Shown: positions 16,000 through 26,529, counted from the first letter of the stretch. The stretch is DNA of 64,000 bases from Brevibacillus_H ginsengisoli (GCF_050113715.1 NZ_JBNJQR010000002.1:372001-436000), one strand, 5' to 3'. The notes: generated from the sequence alone by a model not told the origin. Made by a program: numbers and translations.

Positions 16000-18900
16000 C
16001 GCATGATCCTTCTTGCGAGGAATGCATTGATCTCCATAATCGTTTCCCCATTTTCCCCAATGACCAAGATGTCAAAGAGGAGTTCGGTCCCTTGCTGTTG
16101 GGTCATTTCACCATAGACGCGCACTCGTTCCCCGCTGCCGCGTCTTCGTCCGAACCGTACGCTACCGATCGAAATGGGCAGACTTACCACTCCTGATCCA
16201 AAGGTATCTATGCTATCGGCAATTTGCAGGGAGACATCCAGTAGAAACGGATCGACTTGAAACGTTGGCGCACTCGTGAACGAAAACAGCTTGCGATCAT
16301 CGGGAGGAGCAGCGGTCGCTACTCCTTGCTTAGCATTCATCGTATACTCACTAGCCCTGCAAAAAAGCGGACCAATCTGTAAGGTTTCCCGATGTGTATG
16401 GTAAAGGACACCTGAATAGGAAGCGCCAGTAATTGTGGGCAACTTTTTTGGCAAAAGTCTCGGTTCTTCTTTATGAAAAGTGAATGTAGCTTCCGCGTTA
16501 ACACGATCCTTTTCCAACAACCGTCCTGATACGGTGACATCAGATAGCGCACGCGCACGAAGGACACGGATTTCTGCCTTATCTTCAAGCATAATCGCTT
16601 CCGCACGCAGGTTGACTGGCTTATTGGCGTATAGCTTGGTTGGGTGGAACACTTCAAACTGTTGGACACTGTGCAGGCTATACCCCGGTGATAAGAGCGC
16701 AGCCGCTTCGGCCAGCATCTCGAGATAACAAACCATTGGAAAAATCGGAATCTGATCGAGGCAATGCTGGGCAAGATAACGATCCTTGTCTACACGGATC
16801 GATCTTTCTACTTGTACTGCACCGTTCTTCTTATCCAATATCCTGTCGATAAATGGCCAAGCGCCAGGATTGACAGGCATGCGGTTGTCTTGAAACGCTA
16901 ACGTACGCTCGTCTTTTCCATCCGCCTCTGTCCCACCGGCTGGCCATCTTTGGAGAAAATCTTCCCGTGCGATAAGTGTTTCTTTTTCCCTACCGCAAGC
17001 AAGTTCATGCAAAAACCAATAGATCCCCTCGTGAGTCGATGTGAATGGCACCCCATTTTGCTTGATTACGTGGGTAATGGACGGATCAGATACGGCTGCT
17101 CCAACAGATTCCCAAGCCGTCCAATTCAGCGTGACATGATGCAGCGGATGCGTACGTTGCCTGCATTTGGCGATCAATAAGGATGCCATGAGGGAATTCG
17201 CCGCACTGTAATCCGCCTGCCCTTTATTGCCAAAACGGCCTGCGCCCGAGCCGAAGCACATGAACGAACGCAGCGGAAGCTCTTTTGTCGCGTCAAGCAG
17301 ATGACACATGCCCGTTACTTTGGTTCGCAACGTATGATCAACCATGTCTTTCGTTTTTTTGGGGAGAATCGTGGACCATTCCACCATGGCTCCGTGAATA
17401 ATCCCATCGATCCGTCGATGTTTGCGGATGATACGATCAATCAATTGATGGACGGATTCTTTTTGTGTAATATCACATACTTCATACGTGATGCCAAGCT
17501 CTTTTGCCTTTTTTAAATTTTGATGCAATTCACGTTCTTTCGATTGACACAGGAGCCTCTTTTTGCACTGAGCCAGTGTGATGGACGGGTCTTGCCGGCG
17601 TAGGATCACGTATTGATTGCGCTCATAGTCGGCAAATTCTTCAGCGGTCATCTCTAGCCATGGTGCGAGATGATCTGTGATCGTTGTACGCCCACATACG
17701 ATAACGGTTGCACCCAGCTGGGCCAATGCTTTCGCGCACTCAAAAACAACACCGCGTCCTCCGCCAGTAAAGAGAAAAACGTCACCTTGGGAGATGGTGC
17801 GTGCCAATGTAGTCTTGTCGGTAAAATTGGCGTTCTTGTGATGAACGACAAATCTCCTGTCCGTATAAGCGACTTCCATCCGCTCGTTGCCATCCTCTAC
17901 CTCCCTGATCATCTGGGAGATGACACGCTCGATGGGCTCATGTGCAGGAAAATCGATCGTCTTCGCTAGGACAGCAGGCAGTTCTTGTTTGAGTGATTTA
18001 AGCAGGCCTAACATAAAAGAGCCAAGCACATTTCCCTCGTCACAATCCGTCACACCCAGGTTACCCCCTAGGCATGTGAGCGCGATGTAACAGGTGGATA
18101 GCGTTGCCGCCTGCTCAAAACGGTCATAAAAGTAGCGCAAGAGCATGAATGTATGATCACTATGCTTCTCGATTTCAAGTGCCAGTTCATCGGCTGTAAA
18201 AGAAAGCAGTTCAGGCCGTTCCTGCAGCAGGCGCATATCGATCACGCCATCTATTACGCCGTTTTGCTGCTCCCAGCGCTGCAGGTACGTGTAGCATTGC
18301 GTTTCAGTTTTAGATTTGTCCAACGTGAGCAAACAGACAACGGCTCCCTTTTCTTCTAGGCCCTTTTCGCACATCTCCCATTTATCCCCGTTGTCCTGGA
18401 TCAATAGAAATCGCTTGCCGCTCAATGGAAATAACGGTGCTCTTTTGGGCAAAGATACTGGTACGAGTTCCACTGTAAAACGATCGCACTGTTGCGCCTT
18501 TAGTAATGCCGGGAGCGGTTGAGATAAACGTGCGGGGAAATGGCTTGTTTGGACCTCGGCTTCCTCTATTATGGCAAAGTAATTGATGCCACCCATGCCG
18601 AATGCGCTGACACCCGCACGTCGTTTTCTGTCCTCACGACTCCCCCATACGCGTGGTTCCGATGCTAGTTCGGGGATGAGGAGAGCGGAACGTTCATCGA
18701 CATAGCTCGGAGGAATCACTTTATTGTGCAGAGCCATCGTTGTCTTGATCAATCCAATGATTCCGGAAGCGGAGCTCAGATGGCCGATTTGTGATTTGAT
18801 GGCTCCGATGGTGTAGGGGTAGTAATCGGGACGTTCGCCAAATACTTGACGATACGTATTGATCTCCGTATCATCGCCTAGGCGTGTGCCGGTACCATGC

Positions 18901-21212
18901 GCCTCCACATGGTCAATATCTTGCGGGATGACATTCGCTTGACGCATAGCCTGTTCTATTGCGCGGATTTGGCCCTTGCTGCTAGGAGCAAGTACGGAAG
19001 CTCCTTTACCATCACTGGAACAACCAATGCCACGCAACACCGCATAGACCTGATTGCCATCACGTAGCGCATCAGATAGACGCTTGATCACCACTGCTCC
19101 TGCTCCTTCTGCAGGCACAAAACCATCGGAATCACGATGAAAAGGTGGTATCCCGTGTGTGGAGAGAGCCCCCAGCAGCTGAAGGGTCAGGTTGTATTCG
19201 GGAACGAGATGGTACGCGACCCCACCGACGAGTACGGCATCCGCTTCCTTCGCATGGAGACGTCTGATCCCTAGTTCGAGCGCGGCTAGCGATGAGGCGC
19301 ATGCCGCATCTACGGACAAGATCGTCCCCTGCGCACCTAGCGCTTTGGCTACAACATGAGCATTGGCTATGCCGCTGCTCGACAATTGGTAATCGTAAGT
19401 GTGCGCATTCTCCATTTGGTAACTGGTGAGCATCTTTTGGAGTACGTTGCCGATTTCCGTATGCGACAAGCCTTGCTGCGAGAGAATCGTTTGAACATCT
19501 TTGAGATAATTGGTAAAAAAGGTTTGCTTGTTTTTCGTATTTTCTGCTTCTCGTACCGGCAATTGACCAATGATGACGTCAAGTCGACTCTTATCACTGG
19601 TAGGCTCCATAATGCCCGCTTGTTGCCCGGCCTCGATCCCGCTCAGCATGGAAAGGATGACCCCACCATCTAATGGTCGCAAATCCTCACTTGAATAACC
19701 CGATTTTTGTCCATCGATATGTGGCATTTGTACGACGCCTGCCAGTCTGGATGGGGAGATTGTGGCAAGCTCTTTATTGCTGCCGATGACTTTTTCGTAG
19801 CTCCACTTCCATTTTGGCAAGTCACCGATGCTCTTGTAATTGAGTAGAGTGTGTTTCCAAAATGCATCGCGTTCAGCCGCACCTGGTACAATTACCCCCA
19901 TGCCGACAATTGCGATGGGCTCCTGTTCAGACACAGGCGGAATACATCCCACTTTGCGTTCGCTTGCCGTGGTTGTATCACCTCGGCTAATCAGCGCATG
20001 ATAGGCAACGGGCGCAATACCGACATCATTGATGGCCGTCACATTGTCATTGTCCAGATGAAGAATGCCTGTCATCAGTTCGACCAGTCCCGCAGCTGAT
20101 TGCAAATACCCGACATGAGGGACTGCCGACATCAAGGGGATATGCTCGTTGCTGGCTGTATGACCGTAGTATAGAGAGAGGCCACTTCTTTCTGCTAACC
20201 CCCACAAGGTAGCATGATCATTTCTGACTCGAATGTTTGTCACTCTCCGAGGATCGATGCCTGTGAGTTGTATTGCTTTCATAGCGGCTTTTCTGGTGGC
20301 TTCAGCGATTTCATGCTCATCGTTGCGTATGGCAATCGCAGATGAGGAAATCCCTTCCACGAAGCCATAGACAGGTTTGTCTTCGATATCTTCTTCTCGC
20401 AGTAGGACCATTGCGACTCCGCCTTCGCCAAGTGCAGGGACGCGCAGGGAGATAGACGAATCCCCCAAATACTCTAATAAGCAAGAAGCCGTAATCAATG
20501 GTGAAATTCCAGCGACTAGCGCGAAATCACAAGCGTTCTGTTGCAGAGCACGCATGGCTTCTTCCACAGCCGCAAGTGAACTGCACACCCCTGCATTGAT
20601 TGCGATATGTCCACCTTGTATATCGTACAGGTTCGCTATTCGCCCAGCCATCAGACTCGCTGATGTTGTCATCGTATCGGGCAAAATAGGTGGCGTCTTG
20701 GCACTGTGAAATGCCATAACTTCTTGGCTGATTGACGATGCGTTGCTCAAATAATGATCCTGTAACACTTGCTCTAACAAACGAGAAAATTCACCTTGTC
20801 TGATGCGCGGACCATGATCGGTGTCAGGCGCAGGCCCAAGTGTATGAGCAGCCATGAAAATCCGTCCATGCCGAGCGAGGCTTGTGCCTCTGGCGATACC
20901 CGCATCTTGCAAGGCTTCGTGCATAATCGTCAGCCCCACTTTTTCCATCGGATGCATATGCTTCGTTTGATCGGGTGGAATCGGCATGGTTCGCGCGTTG
21001 AGCTCTGGCACATCGACTAGAGCGCCTAGTAACGGTTCTTTGATGTCCAATCCCCAGCAGGCACGGTACCATCCAGCATCAAAACGCTCTGTTGGAAGTT
21101 TGCCGATCGCAGTCCTGCCGCTAGAAAGCATCTCCCTCCACTGTTGTACAAAATTCGCTCCCGGCAATCTGCATGAGAGACCCACAATCGCCATTCTCTT
21201 TCGTACGCTCAC
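15996..21212 (-). CDS. type I synthase protein B: pseudo-KS, KS, KR, DH
   Basis: A 1738-aa multidomain protein. Domain order: KS1 about 5-410, KS2 about 430-885, KR about 910-1400 and a double-hotdog DH about 1450-1735. KS1 is decayed: the active-site Cys position is Val209 (Cys210 is adjacent), and the final catalytic His of the N-x-G-H motif is Tyr369. KS2 keeps Cys638, His772 (HGTGT) and His811 (QIGH, with Gln for Asn). KR has TGGGRG at 1149-1154 and the Ser1322/Tyr1335/Asn1339 triad. DH has His1483 (its following Gly is Gln) and Asp1659 in DVSLQ. No AT, ACP, ER or thioesterase is present. It therefore depends on protein A for extender loading and the carrier. Starts four bases inside the preceding gene. 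Confidence 0.9.
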   Translation of the reverse strand: MSVRKRMAIVGLSCRLPGANFVQQWREMLSSGRTAIGKLPTERFDAGWYRACWGLDIKEPLLGALVDVPELNARTMPIPPDQTKHMHPMEKVGLTIMHEALQDAGIARGTSLARHGRIFMAAHTLGPAPDTDHGPRIRQGEFSRLLEQVLQDHYLSNASSISQEVMAFHSAKTPPILPDTMTTSASLMAGRIANLYDIQGGHIAINAGVCSSLAAVEEAMRALQQNACDFALVAGISPLITASCLLEYLGDSSISLRVPALGEGGVAMVLLREEDIEDKPVYGFVEGISSSAIAIRNDEHEIAEATRKAAMKAIQLTGIDPRRVTNIRVRNDHATLWGLAERSGLSLYYGHTASNEHIPLMSAVPHVGYLQSAAGLVELMTGILHLDNDNVTAINDVGIAPVAYHALISRGDTTTASERKVGCIPPVSEQEPIAIVGMGVIVPGAAERDAFWKHTLLNYKSIGDLPKWKWSYEKVIGSNKELATISPSRLAGVVQMPHIDGQKSGYSSEDLRPLDGGVILSMLSGIEAGQQAGIMEPTSDKSRLDVIIGQLPVREAENTKNKQTFFTNYLKDVQTILSQQGLSHTEIGNVLQKMLTSYQMENAHTYDYQLSSSGIANAHVVAKALGAQGTILSVDAACASSLAALELGIRRLHAKEADAVLVGGVAYHLVPEYNLTLQLLGALSTHGIPPFHRDSDGFVPAEGAGAVVIKRLSDALRDGNQVYAVLRGIGCSSDGKGASVLAPSSKGQIRAIEQAMRQANVIPQDIDHVEAHGTGTRLGDDTEINTYRQVFGERPDYYPYTIGAIKSQIGHLSSASGIIGLIKTTMALHNKVIPPSYVDERSALLIPELASEPRVWGSREDRKRRAGVSAFGMGGINYFAIIEEAEVQTSHFPARLSQPLPALLKAQQCDRFTVELVPVSLPKRAPLFPLSGKRFLLIQDNGDKWEMCEKGLEEKGAVVCLLTLDKSKTETQCYTYLQRWEQQNGVIDGVIDMRLLQERPELLSFTADELALEIEKHSDHTFMLLRYFYDRFEQAATLSTCYIALTCLGGNLGVTDCDEGNVLGSFMLGLLKSLKQELPAVLAKTIDFPAHEPIERVISQMIREVEDGNERMEVAYTDRRFVVHHKNANFTDKTTLARTISQGDVFLFTGGGRGVVFECAKALAQLGATVIVCGRTTITDHLAPWLEMTAEEFADYERNQYVILRRQDPSITLAQCKKRLLCQSKERELHQNLKKAKELGITYEVCDITQKESVHQLIDRIIRKHRRIDGIIHGAMVEWSTILPKKTKDMVDHTLRTKVTGMCHLLDATKELPLRSFMCFGSGAGRFGNKGQADYSAANSLMASLLIAKCRQRTHPLHHVTLNWTAWESVGAAVSDPSITHVIKQNGVPFTSTHEGIYWFLHELACGREKETLIAREDFLQRWPAGGTEADGKDERTLAFQDNRMPVNPGAWPFIDRILDKKNGAVQVERSIRVDKDRYLAQHCLDQIPIFPMVCYLEMLAEAAALLSPGYSLHSVQQFEVFHPTKLYANKPVNLRAEAIMLEDKAEIRVLRARALSDVTVSGRLLEKDRVNAEATFTFHKEEPRLLPKKLPTITGASYSGVLYHTHRETLQIGPLFCRASEYTMNAKQGVATAAPPDDRKLFSFTSAPTFQVDPFLLDVSLQIADSIDTFGSGVVSLPISIGSVRFGRRRGSGERVRVYGEMTQQQGTELLFDILVIGENGETIMEINAFLARRIMR

Positions 21213-21757
21213 TCCGGTTTCCCTTCTTCCCCAGCTCTAGCCTTCATCTGTCGTAACCCGCGTATGTCATTCCATTGAATGAGCCTTCTTCCGTGTCGAT
21301 CAAAAAGCGATACGTCTGCACGGTAAGCCGTGGAAGTCGCCGACAAGGGTTGCAGCCGCAAATAATAGGTCTTATCATCGAGTGATGCCATGTAGCACTC
21401 GATTTGTTCTACACCGATTACGTCTGTTTTTCTTCCATATGTCTCATGCCATGCCTGTATGGCTATTTGACAAACCGCTTCGGTTACATGTTGAATGATT
21501 TCCTTCACATTTCGCTGTTCATGCTCGTGGCCATGTAACCAGACCACTTTAGCCCATGATTCCCCACTGTTATTGGCTACTACCCATTCTATGGCCAAAC
21601 AGCCATTGTTGAATGCCCCGCTGCTTTCCTTTCCACCAATCGAGCCGCTCCTGTATGCGTCCTGTTCGATCGTATGGATCGTTTCCTTAATATCCAGAAA
21701 ACGAATTGCTTCTGTCTTCTTGCAAGTCACAATCCAATCATCATGGACCAGGCTCAA
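21209..21757 (-). CDS. small DH/hotdog-like protein between the two synthases
   Basis: A 182-aa protein I cannot assign firmly. Its C-terminal third (YRADVSLFDRHGRRLIQW, then IRGLR) resembles the tail of polyketide-synthase dehydratase hotdogs, where an xADVxLxDxxGR motif precedes the final strand. The only usable start near its beginning is TTG at 21757, and no Shine-Dalgarno sequence is visible before it. The stop of protein A lies only 12 bp upstream, preceded by a run of seven T from which a -1 shift would read straight into this frame. It may thus be made by coupled re-initiation or as a fused C-terminal domain of protein A. It overlaps the next gene by four bases. Confidence 0.6.
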   Translation of the reverse strand: MSLVHDDWIVTCKKTEAIRFLDIKETIHTIEQDAYRSGSIGGKESSGAFNNGCLAIEWVVANNSGESWAKVVWLHGHEHEQRNVKEIIQHVTEAVCQIAIQAWHETYGRKTDVIGVEQIECYMASLDDKTYYLRLQPLSATSTAYRADVSLFDRHGRRLIQWNDIRGLRQMKARAGEEGKPE

Positions 21758-21768
21758 ACCAGGGGGCT

Positions 21769-24700
21769 TTATCTGAAAAAAACGTTTTGTTTCACTTCAT
21801 CATTCACTCTTTGGACACGGGATGTAAAGTAGTCGATCAGTTTTCGTAAGGTATGGTAATCACGTACACGAAAACCGCTTTCCTGCTCCAAACCATAGTG
21901 TTGGCGAGCGTCTGCGAGAATGGCCACTTGCTTCACCGTATCGATTCCGAGATCAGCTTCCAGATCAAGATCAAGCTCCAGCATGTCTTTGGGATAACCT
22001 GTACGCTGAACCATGAGGGAAAGGATGAGTTCAGTCACTTCTTCCCTTATTTCTCCTTCACTTCTCGATTGTGCCTGCTGCTCTATGACTGGCTGTTCGT
22101 TATGAACCATGGTGACAGGCTCTTGTTTAGATGCCGGTTCTTCATGAAGACTCGACACCGCCTTTTCTAGCTGTGAGCCCCATTGTTTGATTTGTGCTTG
22201 CATTGGATGTGACTCTTCAATTCTTTCACTCGTACGGGATTGCAAGAAGGCATCAATCATATCTCGCAACGATTTCAAAAATAATAGAGTCGCTTGCTCT
22301 CCTACTGAGGTTTCTTGTATTCTTTCTTGTTTCACATTCATCTCGTTTCTCTCCTCATCTGCCAATTGGGGGTATAATTCAGCTTTACCGTGTACAAAAA
22401 GACACGCAAAAGTCCGATATATCTGTTTTTTTTCACCGATTTTGGGGTGAAGGGATGCTTGCGTCCAAAACTCGTTTCCTTTCAATGTCTCGGAAATATA
22501 AGAGCTCACTGCCCACTTAGGCCCACACTCCACAAATAGTCGAACACCTTGTTGGTACGCCTTTCCTATCGCTTGGCGCAGACGTACAGGTTCTACAAAT
22601 TGACTTTCCAGCAAGGCAGGATACTTATGCAGCGACATGTTCCCCAGCTCTTCGCCAGTAATCGTCGAGATAATCCCGTACTTCGGCGGCGAAAAAGTGC
22701 ACCTATCCAACACGCGACGATAAGGAGGGCGAGCGTTGGCAATCATCATGGAATGGTAGCCATGAGATACCGGCAGCACTTCAGATTGGATATGTTCTCT
22801 GTCTAAAATGTCGCGCAGTTGCCTTAGTGTCTCAGTCTCACCGGATACGATACACATGCCCGGGCTATTATCGGCAGAGACCTCACAATATCCATGGACA
22901 CTGCGAAAATACATTCTCACTTCTTCAGCGGAGCAGTAGACGGTCAACATTTGCCCCGAATCCGGTTGTTGTAAGGAAAGGACGGAAAGCGTACGCTCAC
23001 GCACAGCTTTGAGCGCATCTCGTAAGGACATCGCTTCTACTGCGACAAGAGCCGCCAACTCTCCTGCGCTTTGACCGATGGCTGTATCGAATTGCAGACC
23101 ATAAGCACGTAGCAAGGTAAAGATCGCGCAATTCACGGCAAAGACAGCACAGTGGATATCCTCGTCGGTTTGTTGGAAAGCTTCGGGATTTTCCGTGAAA
23201 AACGTTTCGGTCAATGACTTTCCACATAACGCTTGGTATTCCTCATCTACTCGTTTCATGAATGCAGCCACGATGGGAAAACACCCCATAGCCTCTTTAA
23301 GCATATTGGCGTATTGCACACCCTGCCCGGGAAAAACGACCGCCACTTTCAATGAAGGGTCCACTTTTGCGGCAAAAATACCTTGTTGCCGTAAGAAATC
23401 AGGTTGAATGCCTTTGGATAACGCACTCGCCAACAGCTTTGATTTGCGCAATAATTCACGAGGACGATCGGCTACAACCGCGATCCGATAATTTTCTTTG
23501 TCCTGCTGATGAATGGTTCCCTGCCATTGCTGCAAAGTCTGAAAGTACGTTTGATCCGTGACATTTAGCATTTCTACCGCCAAGGTCACCAACCGCTGTG
23601 CACAAATCTCAAGACTCTCGCCTTGTAGGATAGCGATAGGCAATACATCATGTGTTTCATGAGTCGGATTCATTACGTATTCCTCCACGATGATATGACT
23701 GTTTGCGCCGCCTAAACCAAAGCCGCTGACACCCGCTCGTCTTGGCTGTCCATTGGCGGACTCCCACCGCTCACACGCTGTTACTACCCGAATATTGCCA
23801 TTCGTTTGAGCAATCATTGGATTTTGCGCCTTGATGTGCAGCGAAGGAGGTATGACACCCTCTCGCAAAGCAAAAATGGTTTTCATCATCGCCGGCACAG
23901 CAGCTCCAGCCAGCAAATGTCCAATATTGGACTTGACGGATCCGATACGCATTGGCTTTTTACGTTCCTTACCATACGCCCTCGTCATCGCCTCAATCTC
24001 GATTGCGTCACCCATCGCCGTGCCAGTACCATGACATTCGACATAATCGACTTGCTCTGGTGACAGTCCGGCCTGCTGCAGCGCTTGCTCCATAGCACTT
24101 GTTTCCCCTTCTAGAGAAGGCGCGAGGATGGAACCGCTTTTGCCATCTGATGTGCTTGCGACCGAGCGTATGACTGCTAAAATAAGTTGACCATCCTTCT
24201 GGGCATCCGACAAGCGGCGCAGAACGAAAAAGCCACCGCCCTCTCCAGGCACAAAACCGTCCGCATGGGCATCAAATGGACGAATGGTATCCGCGGACAA
24301 CGCCTGAATGCCACAACCTCCGATGTAGAATTCGGGAGCCATATCCGCATTGATACCGCCAACTAGCACCACATCACTCGTCTTGTGCCGCAGTGATTGG
24401 ACTCCTAATAAAAAGGCTAAATGCGCCGAGCAGCAAGCACCATCCGTGGCATACTGAGCTCCCTGAAAGTCAAAATGCTTACCAATTCGTCCTGCGGTAA
24501 GACTTCCCAAATAGCCTGGTAAGGTATCTTCGTTTACCTCTGGCAAGTCGGCGAAAAAACGTTGTCTGCTTTCTTCAAGGATGGCACGACTAATGTCGGT
24601 CGAGACGCTGCCTCCCCATTCTTGCAAGACTTCCGATACGATACTTTCCACCTCTTGATAATTCACCCGTGCATCCGCACGTAATTTCTTTTTTTGATAG

Positions 24701-26511
24701 GCGAGAAAGCCTACGATGACCGAGGTTGCTTCTCGATTCCATGTTTCAGGATCATAGTTTGCGTCTTGTAGTGCGCGCGCTGCACATTCCAAAGCAAGAT
24801 AATGCGAGTCATCGACATATGCAGCAGATGTTGGTGGAATTATCCATTTGAGAGAATCAGATTCCAGCGAAGATAGGAATCCTCCCTTTTTCGTGTAGGT
24901 CTTCTTGGTGTTTGTTTTGCGTTCATCATAGTAAAGTTCAATGTCAAAGCGTTGTGCGGGAATAGTCGTGATCGAATCTTTCCCCGCCAAGAGATTCTCC
25001 CAAAACATCTCCACATCTTCTGCATCCGGAAATATGCCTGCCATACCAATAATGGCAATAAGCTCGTTTTCGTAGGCTGAGAGAGACGTATCGTCCTGTT
25101 GGCTTTCCTCTCTAGTCGCGTATGCTTCCAAAACAGCATGATAATTGGTTCCTCCAAACCCGAAGGAACTGATAGCAGCTCTCGGGAGTTCAGCACCGTT
25201 TTGCGGATGTAACTCCATCGATCTTTGCGGGATAATAAAAGGGGTCTCTGATATTTTCATGAGTGGATTGGGTGACTCAAAGTGAATCTGGGGAGGAATT
25301 GTGCGATGATACAGGGTCAAGACAGCGCGCAAAAGTCCAGTCGCGCCGGCCGCTGCGCCTAGATGGCCGACATTGGCTTTTGCCGAACCCAATGCAATTC
25401 GATACGATGCTCCGCTCTTGTGAAAACGAGACAATGCCTTCACTTCACTGACATCGCCTACTTGAGTGCCTGTCGCATGACACTCGATATAGCTGATGGT
25501 CGTCGGGTCGATACGGGCATCGTCATACGCGCGCTGCATGGCAAGCGCTTGCCCTTGATCATCAGGAGCCACAATTGATTTGCCTCTGCCATCTGATGAA
25601 TGCCCGATGCCTTTCAACACTGCGTATATCTTTTCACCATCCCGGTTCGCATCTGTCAGACGTTTGAGCGCAAACATTGCGGTGCCTTCTCCCAGCAGTG
25701 TCCCATCCGCTTGGGCATCAAATGCACGCAGCATCGATTCGGAGAGCCCTCCAATTTTGGCGAAAGCGATCATATTGAGCGGAGTTAAAATCTCACTTGC
25801 TCCTCCGATTAAAGCGAGATCGATGCTACCTTCTTGCAAAGCGCGACTGCCGGCTTCCAATGCCGCCAGGGAAGAAGCGTAGCCTGCATCTATCGACACA
25901 TGTGGACCACGAATATCGAAGTATTGCGCAATTCTCCCACATGCGATGCTAGCGAGCGAATGCACGATCATATTTTCATTTGCTCCTGATTGAAAACTAT
26001 CGTTCATACGTGTTTCGATGGTGTGAATCAGCTTTTCCTGCCATTCCGTAGACAGAGCCTGCATGCTCGGACTCTTGCGCAGTGCTTGCATAATCGCATC
26101 TTTGTGTATCTGAAGACATGTATCCTTTTGCCATGCTAATCCCGTCGAACCAATATAGATACCAGTGCGATGCTTTGGTAATACATTCACTTGTTCCAAT
26201 GCTTGTGAGCCTGCATCGAGTATCATAAATTGCATCGGATTGCTGCCATTCACTTCGGACGGTGGAATTCGAAACTTTTTCCAATCAAATTGGTAGTTGC
26301 GGATGGCTCCTGCTGTTATCGTATACGTCTTATCTGTCTCGTCCCTGTTACTATTCATATAATTTTTCCAGTTCCAGCTATTGTGCGTATCCAGTGGTCG
26401 TAGGGCAGTATACCCTTTGATGTTGTTTTCCCAAAAAGTTTGAGGAGAAAATGCATCGGGCAAGATACAACCTAGACCCACGATCGCAATATCCTTATGG
26501 TGTGCGTTCAA
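21769..26511 (-). CDS. type I synthase protein A: pseudo-KS, KS, AT, ACP
   Basis: A 1580-aa protein starting at a TTG with AGGAGGT seven bases upstream. Domains: KS1 about 5-465, KS2 about 483-945, AT about 1050-1345, a charged linker, and ACP about 1488-1568. KS1 has Tyr211 in place of the catalytic Cys (DAGYASS) but keeps His345 and His383. KS2 is complete: Cys693 (DGACC), His827 (HGTGT) and His865 (NIGH). The AT has GQSAGE with nucleophile Ser1148 and a GYHS motif near 1251. The ACP motif reads LGIDTVKQ, so Thr1525 sits where the phosphopantetheine Ser is expected. The style recalls PUFA-synthase and hglE-like synthases, but the domain order does not match any of those I know. Confidence 0.9.
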   Translation of the reverse strand: MNAHHKDIAIVGLGCILPDAFSPQTFWENNIKGYTALRPLDTHNSWNWKNYMNSNRDETDKTYTITAGAIRNYQFDWKKFRIPPSEVNGSNPMQFMILDAGSQALEQVNVLPKHRTGIYIGSTGLAWQKDTCLQIHKDAIMQALRKSPSMQALSTEWQEKLIHTIETRMNDSFQSGANENMIVHSLASIACGRIAQYFDIRGPHVSIDAGYASSLAALEAGSRALQEGSIDLALIGGASEILTPLNMIAFAKIGGLSESMLRAFDAQADGTLLGEGTAMFALKRLTDANRDGEKIYAVLKGIGHSSDGRGKSIVAPDDQGQALAMQRAYDDARIDPTTISYIECHATGTQVGDVSEVKALSRFHKSGASYRIALGSAKANVGHLGAAAGATGLLRAVLTLYHRTIPPQIHFESPNPLMKISETPFIIPQRSMELHPQNGAELPRAAISSFGFGGTNYHAVLEAYATREESQQDDTSLSAYENELIAIIGMAGIFPDAEDVEMFWENLLAGKDSITTIPAQRFDIELYYDERKTNTKKTYTKKGGFLSSLESDSLKWIIPPTSAAYVDDSHYLALECAARALQDANYDPETWNREATSVIVGFLAYQKKKLRADARVNYQEVESIVSEVLQEWGGSVSTDISRAILEESRQRFFADLPEVNEDTLPGYLGSLTAGRIGKHFDFQGAQYATDGACCSAHLAFLLGVQSLRHKTSDVVLVGGINADMAPEFYIGGCGIQALSADTIRPFDAHADGFVPGEGGGFFVLRRLSDAQKDGQLILAVIRSVASTSDGKSGSILAPSLEGETSAMEQALQQAGLSPEQVDYVECHGTGTAMGDAIEIEAMTRAYGKERKKPMRIGSVKSNIGHLLAGAAVPAMMKTIFALREGVIPPSLHIKAQNPMIAQTNGNIRVVTACERWESANGQPRRAGVSGFGLGGANSHIIVEEYVMNPTHETHDVLPIAILQGESLEICAQRLVTLAVEMLNVTDQTYFQTLQQWQGTIHQQDKENYRIAVVADRPRELLRKSKLLASALSKGIQPDFLRQQGIFAAKVDPSLKVAVVFPGQGVQYANMLKEAMGCFPIVAAFMKRVDEEYQALCGKSLTETFFTENPEAFQQTDEDIHCAVFAVNCAIFTLLRAYGLQFDTAIGQSAGELAALVAVEAMSLRDALKAVRERTLSVLSLQQPDSGQMLTVYCSAEEVRMYFRSVHGYCEVSADNSPGMCIVSGETETLRQLRDILDREHIQSEVLPVSHGYHSMMIANARPPYRRVLDRCTFSPPKYGIISTITGEELGNMSLHKYPALLESQFVEPVRLRQAIGKAYQQGVRLFVECGPKWAVSSYISETLKGNEFWTQASLHPKIGEKKQIYRTFACLFVHGKAELYPQLADEERNEMNVKQERIQETSVGEQATLLFLKSLRDMIDAFLQSRTSERIEESHPMQAQIKQWGSQLEKAVSSLHEEPASKQEPVTMVHNEQPVIEQQAQSRSEGEIREEVTELILSLMVQRTGYPKDMLELDLDLEADLGIDTVKQVAILADARQHYGLEQESGFRVRDYHTLRKLIDYFTSRVQRVNDEVKQNVFFR
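21774..21784 (-). other. T7 homopolymer at the end of protein A (possible frameshift site)
   Basis: On the minus strand the last codons of protein A are GTT TTT TTC AGA TAA. The seven-T run allows a -1 slip to TTT TTT CAG ATA AAG, which has no stop before the start of the small downstream gene. It could be programmed slippage, transcriptional slippage or a homopolymer sequencing error. No clear stimulatory hairpin was identified. Confidence 0.4.
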
Positions 26512-26529
26512 CTACAATACCTCCTAAGC

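Noticed and set aside
19356..19673. Long plus-strand frames inside the synthase genes (for example 105-110 aa)
   Set aside because: They lie wholly opposite strongly supported KS and KR coding sequence, have no ribosome sites and show no protein-like composition.
15996..26511. Calling the two large proteins PUFA synthase PfaA/PfaC
   Set aside because: There is a single ACP instead of the tandem ACP array, the pseudo-KS precedes the KS, and no ER (PfaD) gene is present.
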